Below the pieces are notes generated by a model. The model searched no databases. It was not told the DNA's origin and saw nothing but the letters and a program-made list of their open reading frames with translations. Positions 1-9,272 of a stretch of DNA of 64,000 bases are shown here, piece after piece. Positions within the stretch are counted from its first letter, which is position 1. Each line of letters starts with the position of its first letter. A program made the translations under genes and the position numbers. The DNA lies in assembly GCF_000169175.1 (NCBI RefSeq), contig NZ_AAWS01000011.1, positions 124,001 to 188,000 of the forward strand, given 5' to 3'. Source of the DNA: Microscilla marina ATCC 23134. Lineage in GTDB: Bacteria > Bacteroidota > Bacteroidia > Cytophagales > Microscillaceae.

Positions 1-516
1 GAGGTGATACTTATGGACATTAAAATGCCCCAAATGGATGGTATGGAATGCGCCAAAATACTCAAACAACGTTACCCAAAAATCAAAATCATAACCTTGA
101 CTGTATACGACCAAGAAGACTATGTGCTACACTTGCTCGACTTGGGGGTCAATGGCTATTTGCGCAAGCTCACCTCGGGGCAAGACGTGTGCAAGGCTAT
201 CCGTACAGTGTGCGAAAAGGGCTACTATTTCGACGATTTTGTTACCCAAATTATGTTGAGTGGGCTCAAGCGAAAGCGGCAAATTAGCTCTAAACCCAAG
301 GTAGACGATGACGTACACATGACCCCTCGAGAGCGTGAAGTATTAGCCTTGATTTTGAAAGAATATACCACCCAAGAAATTGCCGACCAGTTGTTTGTGA
401 GTATTCGCACTGTAGAAACGCATCGAAAAAATTTATTGACTAAGTTTGGGGTAAAAAACGTAGTGGGTTTGGTAGTCAAAGCTTTGCAAATGGGAGAATT
501 TTCGGCAGCCTCATGA
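1..516 (+). CDS. Response regulator, NarL/LuxR type (5' truncated by window edge)
   Basis: The reading frame is open from base 1, so the true start lies before the window. The visible part begins inside a receiver domain: the LMDIKMPQMDG stretch carries the phospho-acceptor Asp, and the switch region follows (LTVYDQED, then YLRK with the conserved Lys). A LuxR-type helix-turn-helix fills the C-terminus from about residue 105, with TPREREVL and the recognition part SIRTVETHRKNLLTKFGV. The protein would be a phosphorylation-dependent DNA-binding regulator; its sensor kinase is not in the window. It ends with TGA, so TGA is a stop in this part of the sequence. Confidence 0.93.
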   Translation, partial: EVILMDIKMPQMDGMECAKILKQRYPKIKIITLTVYDQEDYVLHLLDLGVNGYLRKLTSGQDVCKAIRTVCEKGYYFDDFVTQIMLSGLKRKRQISSKPKVDDDVHMTPREREVLALILKEYTTQEIADQLFVSIRTVETHRKNLLTKFGVKNVVGLVVKALQMGEFSAAS

Positions 517-574
517 AGATAGAAGTAAGGCTGAATTGAAACCCAAAGACAAGAACCTTGCGTAAACAAAGGCA

Positions 575-1597
575 TTGATCAAACTTTTAAAAATTATGAA
601 ACATACCATCCAACGTTTTGTCTTGCTTCTATTAACGAGCCTGACTTTTGTCCAATGTAGCAACAATCAGGTGCACACTACTTCTGCTCAAAACACTGTT
701 TTTATTTGGGACTTTAGCAAGCCTAAAAAGTACATTTATCGCTATACCAAAACAACTACTCAAAAAAAACACCCCTTTTTCTCAGGAGATGACCTAGACA
801 AAACAGTATCCCAAACTATTCAAGCCCAACTAGTACTTAGTCAAGGTTATATTTAGGGATAACTGCGGCGAATAATTTTGTCATTCTTTGTTGCAAAAAA
901 AACTTGCGTAGCTACAGCTATGCGCGTTTTTTGCGCCTCGCCTGACTGCATTATTCATCCACATTCTATCCCCAATCCAAGCATTGACTAAGCACTGGTG
1001 GTAAAAGTAAAAAGCAATCAAATGGCAGATTTGATAGTGACTGATATTCGGGAGAAAAACACGATTTTTGATAAAGAGAAAATGTTTGGTAAAGGGCATC
1101 TTGGGTCAAATGTTCAGGTAATTTATCAGGATTATCCAGCAGGTGGGCAAACTCAAATTTTGCGGGGCGACTTTACCTTGAGTACCTTGTTTCCTTTGCC
1201 TCCTTATGACTTTGCCAAGGGGGGAAGCGCCAAAAGCCCCGTAAAACTACCTTTTCGCCTACAGGCTTCTACTTTGTTTGTAAATGGTTATCATAAGTTG
1301 TATTACAAGGAAAAAGCCAAAAAAATGCAACGAAATTGCGCCGTTTTAACCAGTCATTGGAATGTGTCAGACTTGAAAATACCAGAAGAACTGGAGGCTG
1401 AGGCAACATTTGAGGGTAAGGGCAAGGGGACTTACTTTTTTGATTATGAAAATCATTGCTTCGTTTCTTCTCAGGTAACCTTGCACACCAAAATGTATGT
1501 AGACCTGAAAAGCGACACTTTCAAAAGCCTCAATAAAACTACAGTTGATGCCACTATAAAAATAGCGCTGAAGCTGATGAAAGTAGAAGAGGAATGA
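575..1597 (+). pseudogene. Lipoprotein gene split by insertion of a small hairpin repeat
   Basis: Two reading-frame pieces lie in the same frame. Bases 575-856 encode a lipoprotein signal (MKHTIQRFVLLLLTSLTFVQC; lipobox Cys; likely start ATG at 596) and the N-terminal domain. Bases 998-1597 encode 199 more residues that end normally in TGA. The ~140 bases between carry several stops and a copy of a hairpin repeat (895-944) also seen near 31.43 and 31.71 kb. The simplest reading is one ~300-residue secreted lipoprotein gene interrupted by that repeat. I do not recognise the protein family. The 3' piece has no convincing start (M at 998 is a GTG). If the insert is only intergenic, these would be two genes, which is less likely. 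Confidence 0.6.
895..944. repeat. Small hairpin repeat (copy 1)
   Basis: The pattern is an A-run, CTTGC, GTAGC, loop, GCTATGCGCG, a T-run, then GCGCCTCGCCTG. It closely matches 31705-31755 (A-run, CTTGCCGTAGC, loop, GCTATGCCGCG, T-run, AGCCTCTCCTG) and more loosely 31431-31482. This copy sits between the two halves of a broken lipoprotein gene, so it was probably mobile. Confidence 0.65.
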
Positions 1598-1770
1598 TCT
1601 ATGGTCATCAAAAGTCATCAAAACATTTGAAAAAAATGTGCACTCCTGCTTAGGTATGACTAAAATGGGTACGATGTGCATGAGCGAGTGCCCAAATCTA
1701 TACTTGACTTTGGTTGATTAAAACCTGTCTAATAAATTGCATTTCAGCCTTGACAAGCCTTAATTTGACC

Positions 1771-4020
1771 ATGCAAAATATGGAACTTTCGGAAGTGGCA
1801 CAACTAGCCGTACATTATGTAAATGCGACCCATCGACATATATTTTTGACAGGCAAAGCAGGGTCGGGTAAAACAACCTTGCTTAAGTACATTATCCAAA
1901 ATACTTACAAAACTACCGCAGTAGCGGCACCCACAGGCATTGCCGCCATCAATGCCGGAGGCGTAAGTTTGCACTCTCTTTTGCAATTGCCCATTGGTAG
2001 TTTTGTGCCTGAAGATGACCCCCAGGTGCCCGCCCACACCAGTAGCAATCGACGCTTTTATACCCCCAAAGTTGTACTGGCAGAGCAACGCATTGGTAAG
2101 GAAAAACGAAAACTACTCCGAAAGTTAGAATTACTCATTATTGATGAGGTGAGCATGTTACGTGCCGATTTGCTTGATTGTGCCGACCTGATTTTGCGCA
2201 AGGTTCGCCGGGATTCAAGCCCTTTTGGAGGTTTGCAAGTATTGTTTATTGGCGACCTGAACCAACTGCCCCCCATTGTACGCCCCGACGAATGGCAGGT
2301 ATTGAGAAATTATTACTCCAGTATCTTTTTTTTTGGTGCCAGGGTGTTGGCGCATCACCCACCCGTGTATATAGAGTTAGACAAAATCTACCGCCAGTCT
2401 GATCAACGTTTTATCCAGTTACTCAACCGTTTAAGAGACAATCAATTATACCCCGAAGATATACAACTGCTGAACCAATACCACGACCCCGACCTGACAG
2501 CAGATACTAAAGAGGGTTATATCAATATTACTACCCACAACCACCAGGCAGACACGATCAACCAACGGGAATTAAATAAAATTTTGTCTGCGGTGCATCA
2601 ATATCCGGCCGAGGTATCCGGCGATTTTCCTGAACGTATGTACCCTTGTGCCGAAAATCTGGAGCTTAAAAAAGGAACACAGGTAATGTTTATCAAAAAC
2701 GATTCGGGCGAAAGCCCTCGCTACTATAATGGTAAAATAGGCAAAGTGGTAGCACTGGAAAATGACGCCATTGGTATAAGGGTAGACGACGAAACAGAAG
2801 GCAAGCGGCCTAAGGTGATTTATGTAGCGCCTTTTGAATGGGAAAACAAACGATATATTGTAGATAAAGAAACTGGCGAAACCGAAGAAGAAATTATTGG
2901 TACTTTTACTCAATATCCGCTCAAACTTGCCTGGGCAATCACCGTGCACAAAAGCCAGGGGTTAACCTTCGAAAAAGCCATGTTAGACCTTTCCAAAACC
3001 TTTGCTCCCGGGCAAATGTATGTGGCACTTTCCCGCCTGACGGGTTTGCAGGGAATGGTGTTGGCTGCCCCGATTCCCCCCCGACGAATTGCCCAAGACC
3101 CCAATCTGATAAATTTTAACCAGCAAAAAGCTTCGGCAGCTGTGCTCAGCGAAAACCTGGAAAAAGAAAGACAAAGTTTTGTGATGAGGTTTGCCTACAA
3201 GGCTTTTGACTTGAGCGGGTGGGAAAGCCTGCTCAAAGAGCATTTGCAGTCTTTTGACAAAGACGCGAAACTGTCGACAAAACAAGCTTTTAAGGGTTGG
3301 ACACAAGACCTATTAGCCGAGTTTGTGCCCCTGCGGGAGGTAGGCGATAAGTTTGTGAAGCAAATTGCCCGAATGTTTTCTCTGCCTCAGTCTCACCAAA
3401 CCATAGAGCACCTGCAAGAACGGGTGGACAAGGCTACCGCTTATTTTTTACCCCAGTTGTTGTCTTTATACGATAAGCTTGAAGCCCACAAAAAAGAAGT
3501 AGGGCAAAAGAAAAAAGTTAAAAAATACCGCAAAGAGCTGACAGAAATCCAGCAAAGCCTGGTAGACTTGAACAAACAAATAGTAAAAGCCGAGCTGTTG
3601 GTAAATAGTGTAGCCAACAACGAAATACTGAGCAAAGAAAGCCTGGAAAGTTCATCGAACTATCAAGCCCAAAAACAGCATTTTTCTGTCGCCCAACCAA
3701 CCCCCAAAACCACCACCCACGACCTTAGCCTTGAGCTATACCAGACGGGCAAAAGCCTCGAAGAAATCGCCGTAGAAAGGGGATTGACTCCTGCCACTAT
3801 AGAGGGGCACTTGTCGCGCTTTGTAGAGAGTGGGCAGCTGTCGGTCACCGATTTTTTGCCCCAATCAGACCTGGACATTATTTTGGCAAAGGCGGCACTT
3901 TTGCAAACTACCAGCCTCCAGGTTCTCAAAGAAGCGCTACAGCATGTCTATGACTACCCTCAACTAAAAATGGCGCTGGCACACCAGCGGTTTTTAGAGG
4001 GCACACCAAGCAAAACTTAG
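1771..4020 (+). CDS. PIF1/RecD-like helicase with C-terminal helix-turn-helix
   Basis: Superfamily 1 DNA helicase. Residues ~26-33 hold Walker A (GKAGSGKT), followed by the motif Ia region (APTGIAAINAGG). Walker B is LLIIDEVSML, motif III is FIGDLNQLPP, and the late motifs include ITVHKSQGLTFEKA and YVALSRLTGL, typical of PIF1-type enzymes. The C-terminus has a charged coiled-coil segment (KKKVKKYRKELTEIQQ) and a helix-turn-helix region (SLEEIAVERGLTPATIEGHL) like the HTH domain behind bacterial RecQ/PIF1 proteins. The start is ATG at 1771 rather than a TTG at 1714; ATG at 1780 is also possible. The protein should unwind DNA, perhaps at G-quadruplexes or stalled forks. It stands alone, with 400 bases of non-coding sequence after it. 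Confidence 0.9.
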   Translation: MQNMELSEVAQLAVHYVNATHRHIFLTGKAGSGKTTLLKYIIQNTYKTTAVAAPTGIAAINAGGVSLHSLLQLPIGSFVPEDDPQVPAHTSSNRRFYTPKVVLAEQRIGKEKRKLLRKLELLIIDEVSMLRADLLDCADLILRKVRRDSSPFGGLQVLFIGDLNQLPPIVRPDEWQVLRNYYSSIFFFGARVLAHHPPVYIELDKIYRQSDQRFIQLLNRLRDNQLYPEDIQLLNQYHDPDLTADTKEGYINITTHNHQADTINQRELNKILSAVHQYPAEVSGDFPERMYPCAENLELKKGTQVMFIKNDSGESPRYYNGKIGKVVALENDAIGIRVDDETEGKRPKVIYVAPFEWENKRYIVDKETGETEEEIIGTFTQYPLKLAWAITVHKSQGLTFEKAMLDLSKTFAPGQMYVALSRLTGLQGMVLAAPIPPRRIAQDPNLINFNQQKASAAVLSENLEKERQSFVMRFAYKAFDLSGWESLLKEHLQSFDKDAKLSTKQAFKGWTQDLLAEFVPLREVGDKFVKQIARMFSLPQSHQTIEHLQERVDKATAYFLPQLLSLYDKLEAHKKEVGQKKKVKKYRKELTEIQQSLVDLNKQIVKAELLVNSVANNEILSKESLESSSNYQAQKQHFSVAQPTPKTTTHDLSLELYQTGKSLEEIAVERGLTPATIEGHLSRFVESGQLSVTDFLPQSDLDIILAKAALLQTTSLQVLKEALQHVYDYPQLKMALAHQRFLEGTPSKT

Positions 4021-4420
4021 GTTTGCATTGAATGATAAAAAAAAGCAGAAATTTTACCTGGCAAGTTTTCAAAAACCTGCCAGGCAGGACTGAAAGCTAC
4101 TACTAAAGGTGCACATTGATAGGTGTGCACCTTTGGTGAATGCTTAGTAACGTATTCAAAATAGGTGTCTGAATTTTGGGCAAAGACTCAAAACTGACCG
4201 AGGCATTTAGCCATCGGTTTTTGCGTCCATAGCATCGCTATGGGCAATAAAAACTCATAGTCCCGGCGGAACGAAGGACAGTGAAGAGAACCGCAGAACG
4301 AAGTTCAAGCTCTGCGAAGCTAACTTATTCTAAACCAGACAGCTTCAAAGTCCCGATTTCTTATCGGGGTTATTGTTGAGGGCTACGCCCGAAATCCCGT
4401 TTACGGGGCGAACACGTTAC
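4021..4420. other. Intergenic region with hairpins
   Basis: No gene seen. A 7-bp stem (CCTGGCA at 4057-4063 with TGCCAGG at 4078-4084) follows the helicase gene without a clear T-run. Further along are inverted pairs such as CATAGCATCGCTATG and CCGATTTCTTATCGG, resembling the hairpin repeats found in other gaps of this window. Confidence 0.5.
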
Positions 4421-5902
4421 TTAACCTACTCCGAAAGTCGTCCTTAAACTTGCACTAGCTTCTATTTCTTTGGTAATACCCTTTTCAGCACTTGCATAAA
4501 CATCTTTACTAATTTCTTTGAGTAATGCACCTTCTTCTGAGTTCAGGTTGAACGATTGTCCGTAGTCAATGCTAGCTATGAGCCATCTAACAAAAGCAAT
4601 CTTACGGTCGTGTGTCTTGGGGTTGAATGGGCCTAGAGTGGTGCTTAGCCCTGTTTTGTTTTGGTGGTTGGCAATGGCTTTTTGCTTGTTTGCCCGCAAA
4701 GTTTGTAGTACTGGCTGTAGTCTGTCAACAGCTTTTTTGGGGTCATCGTTGAAATTACTAGTTTTTCCTTCGTCAAAATCCCTGATTAAGCGGTACAAGC
4801 CGTGTCCACCCGCATGTTTACTTTCTACCATGCTTTGTAGGTGGAGCTGTAGCTCGCCTATATGCCCCGTGCTTAATTTTACATTTATTTTCATATCTTG
4901 GTAGCCGGTCTCGGTAGGGTGCCCAATGGAGTTTTTGGTACCGTATACTGTAAAACACTGATAGATGTAATCTCGCCCCTGTACAAGATCAGTTACAGAG
5001 TTAAATACCAAAGTACCCCTTACCAAGTCTTTGATTAGGCTAGCATCACGGTATTTATTTTGTTGTTTGTCATAAGCCCTGTCCCAACCCTTGATGTCAG
5101 ACTTATGTGCTGTTACCTTCCTGTGACCCTTCGATAACAGTTTTTGAACTTCCAATAGTTGTGTATCAAACTCCTTTTGTGATAAATTTGCTTGAATAAA
5201 TAATTCGTCCAACGCTGCCTTACTATCTACAGGGTGTTGCAAACGTATCCCTTGGTGGAGCTTGCCTCGATCGTCTTTTTTGGGACGCCTGCTTTGGCTA
5301 CCACTCATTTGGTCTATATACTTTGCTTTCTCTTTGGGATCTTTATGTAAATCCTCTACTTTGTCTGGGTACATCTGTTGATCCAGTTGGCTGTTCATAG
5401 TACCCGCGGTCATTCCTCTACTTCTTGGGTCTTTTACAAATAGAGGAGCCATATACTTATGCATTTGCAGTGCTAAGTCTGCAGCGTCTAGTCTTTTAGG
5501 ATCAACCCCATCTCTGCCCACTAAATATTTCATAATGTGCGCGTGCAAATCGATCTTATCCATCTCTAAATCCTTAAATTCTTTTTTGAGCAATTTTAAG
5601 GTGTGGGTTACTTGAGCATCTACACGTTTATCACTTAGGTCAAACCTAATGCTGTGAGGGTCTCCTGACCCTTTGAGTGGTACTGATTCGCTTACTGTTG
5701 CTAGGTTTGGATGTTTAGAGCTATGTGGCGGGTGTTTAGATTTATGTGGCTTCTTGTGTTTAGAGCTATGCAGTGGTTGGCTTGATTGATTACCTGATTG
5801 GGCACTTCCCCCTTTTGATTTTTTCTTTTTTTTCGATTGACTTTGACTACTCTGAGCATTTTGAGTATCCTTATCCTTTTTATTTTTCCCAAATAATGGC
5901 AT
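4421..5902 (-). CDS. RelA/SpoT-like nucleotidyltransferase-domain protein, possible toxin
   Basis: 493 residues. The first ~75 are low complexity, rich in Ser, Gln, Lys and His (KKDKDTQNAQSSQSQ), without a signal peptide. The region ~255-365 resembles a RelA/SpoT-type fold: KYRDASLIKDLVRGTLVF, then ETGYQDMKINVKLSTGHI and GELQLHLQSMVESK, comparable to the GYxxxH/K and E-[LI]-Q-[LI] motifs of ppGpp synthetase domains. No HD hydrolase, TGS or ACT domain is present, so it is not a housekeeping Rel protein. Standalone domains of this kind occur as small alarmone synthetases and as toxin or effector domains; the long disordered N-terminus fits a delivered effector better. No immunity gene is evident. 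It ends in TAA, with a purine-rich AAAGGAAT before the start. Confidence 0.55.
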   Translation of the reverse strand: MPLFGKNKKDKDTQNAQSSQSQSKKKKKSKGGSAQSGNQSSQPLHSSKHKKPHKSKHPPHSSKHPNLATVSESVPLKGSGDPHSIRFDLSDKRVDAQVTHTLKLLKKEFKDLEMDKIDLHAHIMKYLVGRDGVDPKRLDAADLALQMHKYMAPLFVKDPRSRGMTAGTMNSQLDQQMYPDKVEDLHKDPKEKAKYIDQMSGSQSRRPKKDDRGKLHQGIRLQHPVDSKAALDELFIQANLSQKEFDTQLLEVQKLLSKGHRKVTAHKSDIKGWDRAYDKQQNKYRDASLIKDLVRGTLVFNSVTDLVQGRDYIYQCFTVYGTKNSIGHPTETGYQDMKINVKLSTGHIGELQLHLQSMVESKHAGGHGLYRLIRDFDEGKTSNFNDDPKKAVDRLQPVLQTLRANKQKAIANHQNKTGLSTTLGPFNPKTHDRKIAFVRWLIASIDYGQSFNLNSEEGALLKEISKDVYASAEKGITKEIEASASLRTTFGVG

Positions 5903-6022
5903 AATTCCTTTCTTTAATATTTTTTATAGTTTATAAAATAAGAAAGAAGGCAAGAGGCGTTTTGTAATGTAATTAATAGATGTATTTATATGGTTTTAAG
6001 ATGTTTTTATGTTAATGTGAAT

Positions 6023-6061
6023 AAAAAAACCCCTGTATTACTTGCAATACAGGGGTTTTTT
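6023..6061. terminator. Bidirectional rho-independent terminator
   Basis: An 11-bp near-perfect stem (ACCCCTGTATT ... AATACAGGGGT) is flanked by an A-run on the left and a T-run on the right, so it can terminate from either side. It lies just after the FG-GAP gene that reads leftward. Confidence 0.85.
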
Positions 6062-6082
6062 ACAGAAGATAATGTAATGGTT

Positions 6083-7567
6083 TTACTGTACTACAAAAGA
6101 TTTTTCTTCCGAAAATTTAGAACTTTTAAAAGCACTGTTAATGGTTTGCACGCTCCAGTAATATTTGCCTGGAGGCAGGTTCTTAATCACCCAATGATCG
6201 TGGTGTTGGGCATTGCCACTGTTGGCCACCAACCTAAAGCCACTCTGGGCATTTGCCATAGGCGATAGTCGGTCGTGTTTACCCGGAGCGGTGCCAATTC
6301 TTATGTTGTAAGTAAGCCCCTTAGTATCTTGCACCTTTTTCCATGTCAACTTTACGGCTTTGTTATTTACCTCGGCGTCAAGGTCTGAGGGAGGCACAAT
6401 GGCGATGTTTTTCCCCTTGTCTAAGGTATTCTGGTATATTTTGGTGTGTTGGTTAAAGTGCTGATCTTCGCCTGTAATTAAAATGTCCAGGTCGCCATCG
6501 TTGTCGTAATCGCCCCAGGCCACCGACCCAGCCGATAAGCCCATCAGTTGAGCGTTGGCATCCTTAAATTTACCCCCATTGTTTTGGTAAACCTTAGACA
6601 ATCTTTTGCCATTGTTGTCCATGCCATTAATCAAAATATCGAGGTCGCCATCGTTGTCGTAGTCACCCCAGGCAAGCGAACTGCGCGATACCTGGATCAG
6701 TGGAGTAGGGGTCACGGCAAATTTGCCTTGGTGGTTTGTATACAATAACGTGGTTCGCTTACGGTTGCTGGCAAGTCCACTCATCAACAGGTCTAAATCT
6801 CCGTCATTGTCATAGTCACCCCATACAGCCGTGCCACGCGACAAGCCTGTCATAGGAGCGCCAATATCGGTAAACTTGCCGTTGTCATTGCGGTAAATTA
6901 CACACTTTGCCAGTTTTTTGGTAGGATGATACCTGCCCGATACCAAAATGTCCAAATCACCGTCGTTGTCGTAGTCACCCCACGCAGCTGTTCCGCGCGA
7001 TACCCCCAACAAGCGAGCCTTTATATTTACCAGTTTGCCTTGGTCATTCCTGAAAATTTGGGTTTTTCTACCACCACTTTTGGTATTGCCCGCCATCAAC
7101 AAATCCAAGTCGCCGTCGTTGTCATAATCGCCCCACACTACAGTACTGGCATATACTCCTCCTAGTTTTTGAGGCATTTCTTTGAAATAATTGCTTCCTT
7201 CATTGCTAAATACCTTGGCAATTCGGTTAAAACCATCCTGCCCGGTCAGCATCAAATCCAAATCATTGTCGTTGTCCAGGTCAGTCCAGGCAAGGTTGTT
7301 CGACGCTACACTGTTTACCCCTGGCAAACTCGCCTCAATGTCTTCAAACTGCCCTTGGTTATTATTATAAATGCGAGTGACACGTTTTTTGCCGTTCCAC
7401 CCCATCACAAATATATCCAAGTCACCGTCGTTGTCCTGATCACCCCAGGCAACCGAACTGTACTTAAGGTTGACAATGTTGGTTTTAATTTCTTTAAACT
7501 GAGCCTGGGCTTGTTGTATGCCCACCAGTAGCCCAAAGGTGCAAGCAAAATATGTTAGATATTTCAT
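6083..7567 (-). CDS. Secreted FG-GAP/VCBS repeat protein
   Basis: About 494 residues. The start at 7567 gives a good signal peptide (MKYLTYFACTFGLLVGIQQAQAQ); an in-frame codon at 7627 would put 20 extra residues in front of it. The body is about eight repeats, each with a W-G-D-x-D-N-D-G-D-L-D-[IL] core, the Ca2+-binding loop of FG-GAP/integrin-alpha type beta propellers. A C-terminal segment (PPSDLDAEVNNKAVKLTW) resembles a fibronectin III domain. There is no T9SS sorting tail, so it may be periplasmic or surface-held by another route. A role in adhesion or glycan binding is inferred from the fold. It lies 87 bases from the PorP/SprF-OmpA gene, same strand. Confidence 0.88.
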   Translation of the reverse strand: MKYLTYFACTFGLLVGIQQAQAQFKEIKTNIVNLKYSSVAWGDQDNDGDLDIFVMGWNGKKRVTRIYNNNQGQFEDIEASLPGVNSVASNNLAWTDLDNDNDLDLMLTGQDGFNRIAKVFSNEGSNYFKEMPQKLGGVYASTVVWGDYDNDGDLDLLMAGNTKSGGRKTQIFRNDQGKLVNIKARLLGVSRGTAAWGDYDNDGDLDILVSGRYHPTKKLAKCVIYRNDNGKFTDIGAPMTGLSRGTAVWGDYDNDGDLDLLMSGLASNRKRTTLLYTNHQGKFAVTPTPLIQVSRSSLAWGDYDNDGDLDILINGMDNNGKRLSKVYQNNGGKFKDANAQLMGLSAGSVAWGDYDNDGDLDILITGEDQHFNQHTKIYQNTLDKGKNIAIVPPSDLDAEVNNKAVKLTWKKVQDTKGLTYNIRIGTAPGKHDRLSPMANAQSGFRLVANSGNAQHHDHWVIKNLPPGKYYWSVQTINSAFKSSKFSEEKSFVVQ

Positions 7568-7653
7568 TAAGTTTTGTCTTTGTAAGTGATTGACCAAAAG
7601 TACTTGAGGGTATTTCTGATCAATCACTGGTGTATTGATATGATTTTTTTAAA

Positions 7654-9195
7654 TTACTTACTATCCGATTGATCCGGAAACCTCATCTTAAATGCTACCC
7701 TACGGTTTTTCTTACGATTGGGCTCATTTACGTTGGGCACCAACGGACGGTTGTCGGCATACCCAGCCGTTTTAATGCGTTTGGGGTCAATACCATCGTA
7801 TTCCATCAAGTATTTACGCACTGCCTCGGCACGTTTTTTCGATAATCTCAGGTTACCCGCTTTGGTACCAATGTTACAAGTGTGTCCCGATACCTCAATC
7901 TCTGCCTCTGGAAACTCCATCATTTTTTGGGCTACACTATCCAGCAAAGCCTTCGACTTTTCGTCCAACTCGTCACTGCCCAGCTTAAAGCGGAAAGCGC
8001 CATCTTCGAGCCCTGGCTTGGTTTTCGGCTTTTCTTTGGGTGGGGGAGGAGTAGGCACCATGGCCATAGGAATCGCCCCTGGAGGTACAGGGTTAAACTT
8101 CATGCCTGAGTCTGGGTCGATGGGGGGGATTTCGTAGTGAGGTTTTTTAAGGGGCTTGCGCTTAAACTTAAATCCTACGGTGATTTCAAACACACTGTGT
8201 CCCTGCCAGATGGTAGACGATTGAGCCGTTGGCCAGTCAAAGTTAAACGCTACAAAATAAGAAGGTTTGTGAAACTCCAGCGATGCTATAATTGCCTTGT
8301 TGAGGTTGTACCAGGCACCCACCCCTACTTTGGCATCTTTGAAATAAGGCGCGATTTGGCCTAAGATAAAAGGACTGGCAAAAACCCAGGCACCCGCATT
8401 GATCTGGTTGTTTCCAGTTCGGTTGATCCATCTAAAGTTAGGAAACACCGAAAAGTTTCGGTTTTCCCATACCCTCATTCCCCCTGTCATCGTAAACTTT
8501 CGTCGGATGACATCTTTTACTTCGTTGAAAAACGACTGGTTGGGTTCGTTGATGTTGTACAACGATATGCCCAAAAAAGCCTTGGTGTTGCCCAGCGTAT
8601 CTTCGGCTTGCCACATCATACCCGCACTGGCCGAAAAATAGCTTTGCGAGGTATTGGCTGCACTTTCGCCCAGTCCGGCGTTGGGGTTTACGGTTCCCCC
8701 CTGAAACTGAGCATCAGTGGTGAGGTTGTCAAAGCGAATAGAGCGCTGAAAGTAGCCCCCTTGTGCCCCAAAACTGATATGATGCTTGCCCCAGTTTTTG
8801 GTATAATACTTATCGGTTTTTTTGCCCAAAAAGTGTGAACCAATCTCGTGGTTATAGGCAAAAGCTCCGGTAAACCCATTGGTGTGCAGGAAAGTGCCAT
8901 TTTGGTCATTGACAAAGCCCAAGGCTACCCCTCCCCATCTTTTTTGGGTGTTTTTGTTGATCAGCGGGTAGACCCCGGTAGCCATAAAAAACCGGTAGTT
9001 TTCATCGGCCACATTGGGCTGATTACGGTAGTTCAAAAAAATCTGACGATCGTTGCTTGCCGCAGCTCTTGCCGGGTTGGTAAGCAAAGGCGTATAATGG
9101 TATTGGGTCATGTTAAAGTCTTGTGCCTGCCCCAGGGTATGCAACCCCAATAACAAACCACAGATTACCCAAAAATTTTGTGTAAAATTTTTCAT
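7654..9195 (-). CDS. PorP/SprF family protein fused to a C-terminal OmpA domain
   Basis: 513 residues with a signal peptide (MKNFTQNFWVICGLLLGLHTLGQAQ). Residues ~27-340 match the PorP/SprF family of outer-membrane beta-barrel proteins (QDFNMTQYHYTPLLTNPARA, NYRNQPNVADENYRFF). After a Pro-rich linker (MVPTPPPPKEKPKTKP) comes an OmpA-like peptidoglycan-binding domain from about residue 395 (AEIEVSGHTCN, LSKKRAEAVRKYL, NRKKNRRVAF). PorP/SprF proteins assist surface display of specific T9SS cargo, usually encoded next door. The neighbouring gene 78 bases upstream encodes such cargo, so the two likely form one operon. The OmpA domain would anchor the barrel to the cell wall. Confidence 0.92.
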   Translation of the reverse strand: MKNFTQNFWVICGLLLGLHTLGQAQDFNMTQYHYTPLLTNPARAAASNDRQIFLNYRNQPNVADENYRFFMATGVYPLINKNTQKRWGGVALGFVNDQNGTFLHTNGFTGAFAYNHEIGSHFLGKKTDKYYTKNWGKHHISFGAQGGYFQRSIRFDNLTTDAQFQGGTVNPNAGLGESAANTSQSYFSASAGMMWQAEDTLGNTKAFLGISLYNINEPNQSFFNEVKDVIRRKFTMTGGMRVWENRNFSVFPNFRWINRTGNNQINAGAWVFASPFILGQIAPYFKDAKVGVGAWYNLNKAIIASLEFHKPSYFVAFNFDWPTAQSSTIWQGHSVFEITVGFKFKRKPLKKPHYEIPPIDPDSGMKFNPVPPGAIPMAMVPTPPPPKEKPKTKPGLEDGAFRFKLGSDELDEKSKALLDSVAQKMMEFPEAEIEVSGHTCNIGTKAGNLRLSKKRAEAVRKYLMEYDGIDPKRIKTAGYADNRPLVPNVNEPNRKKNRRVAFKMRFPDQSDSK

Positions 9196-9272
9196 CTGTA
9201 TTACTTAGTTAAGATGTAGCTGTTTTTTTAGTAAGAGCAACGCTGTCACCCGTTGCTCTATGTCTGAATAAT

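Noticed and set aside
6548-7531. Rightward frames opposite the FG-GAP gene
   Set aside because: Antisense shadows of the repeated DYDNDGDLD codons.
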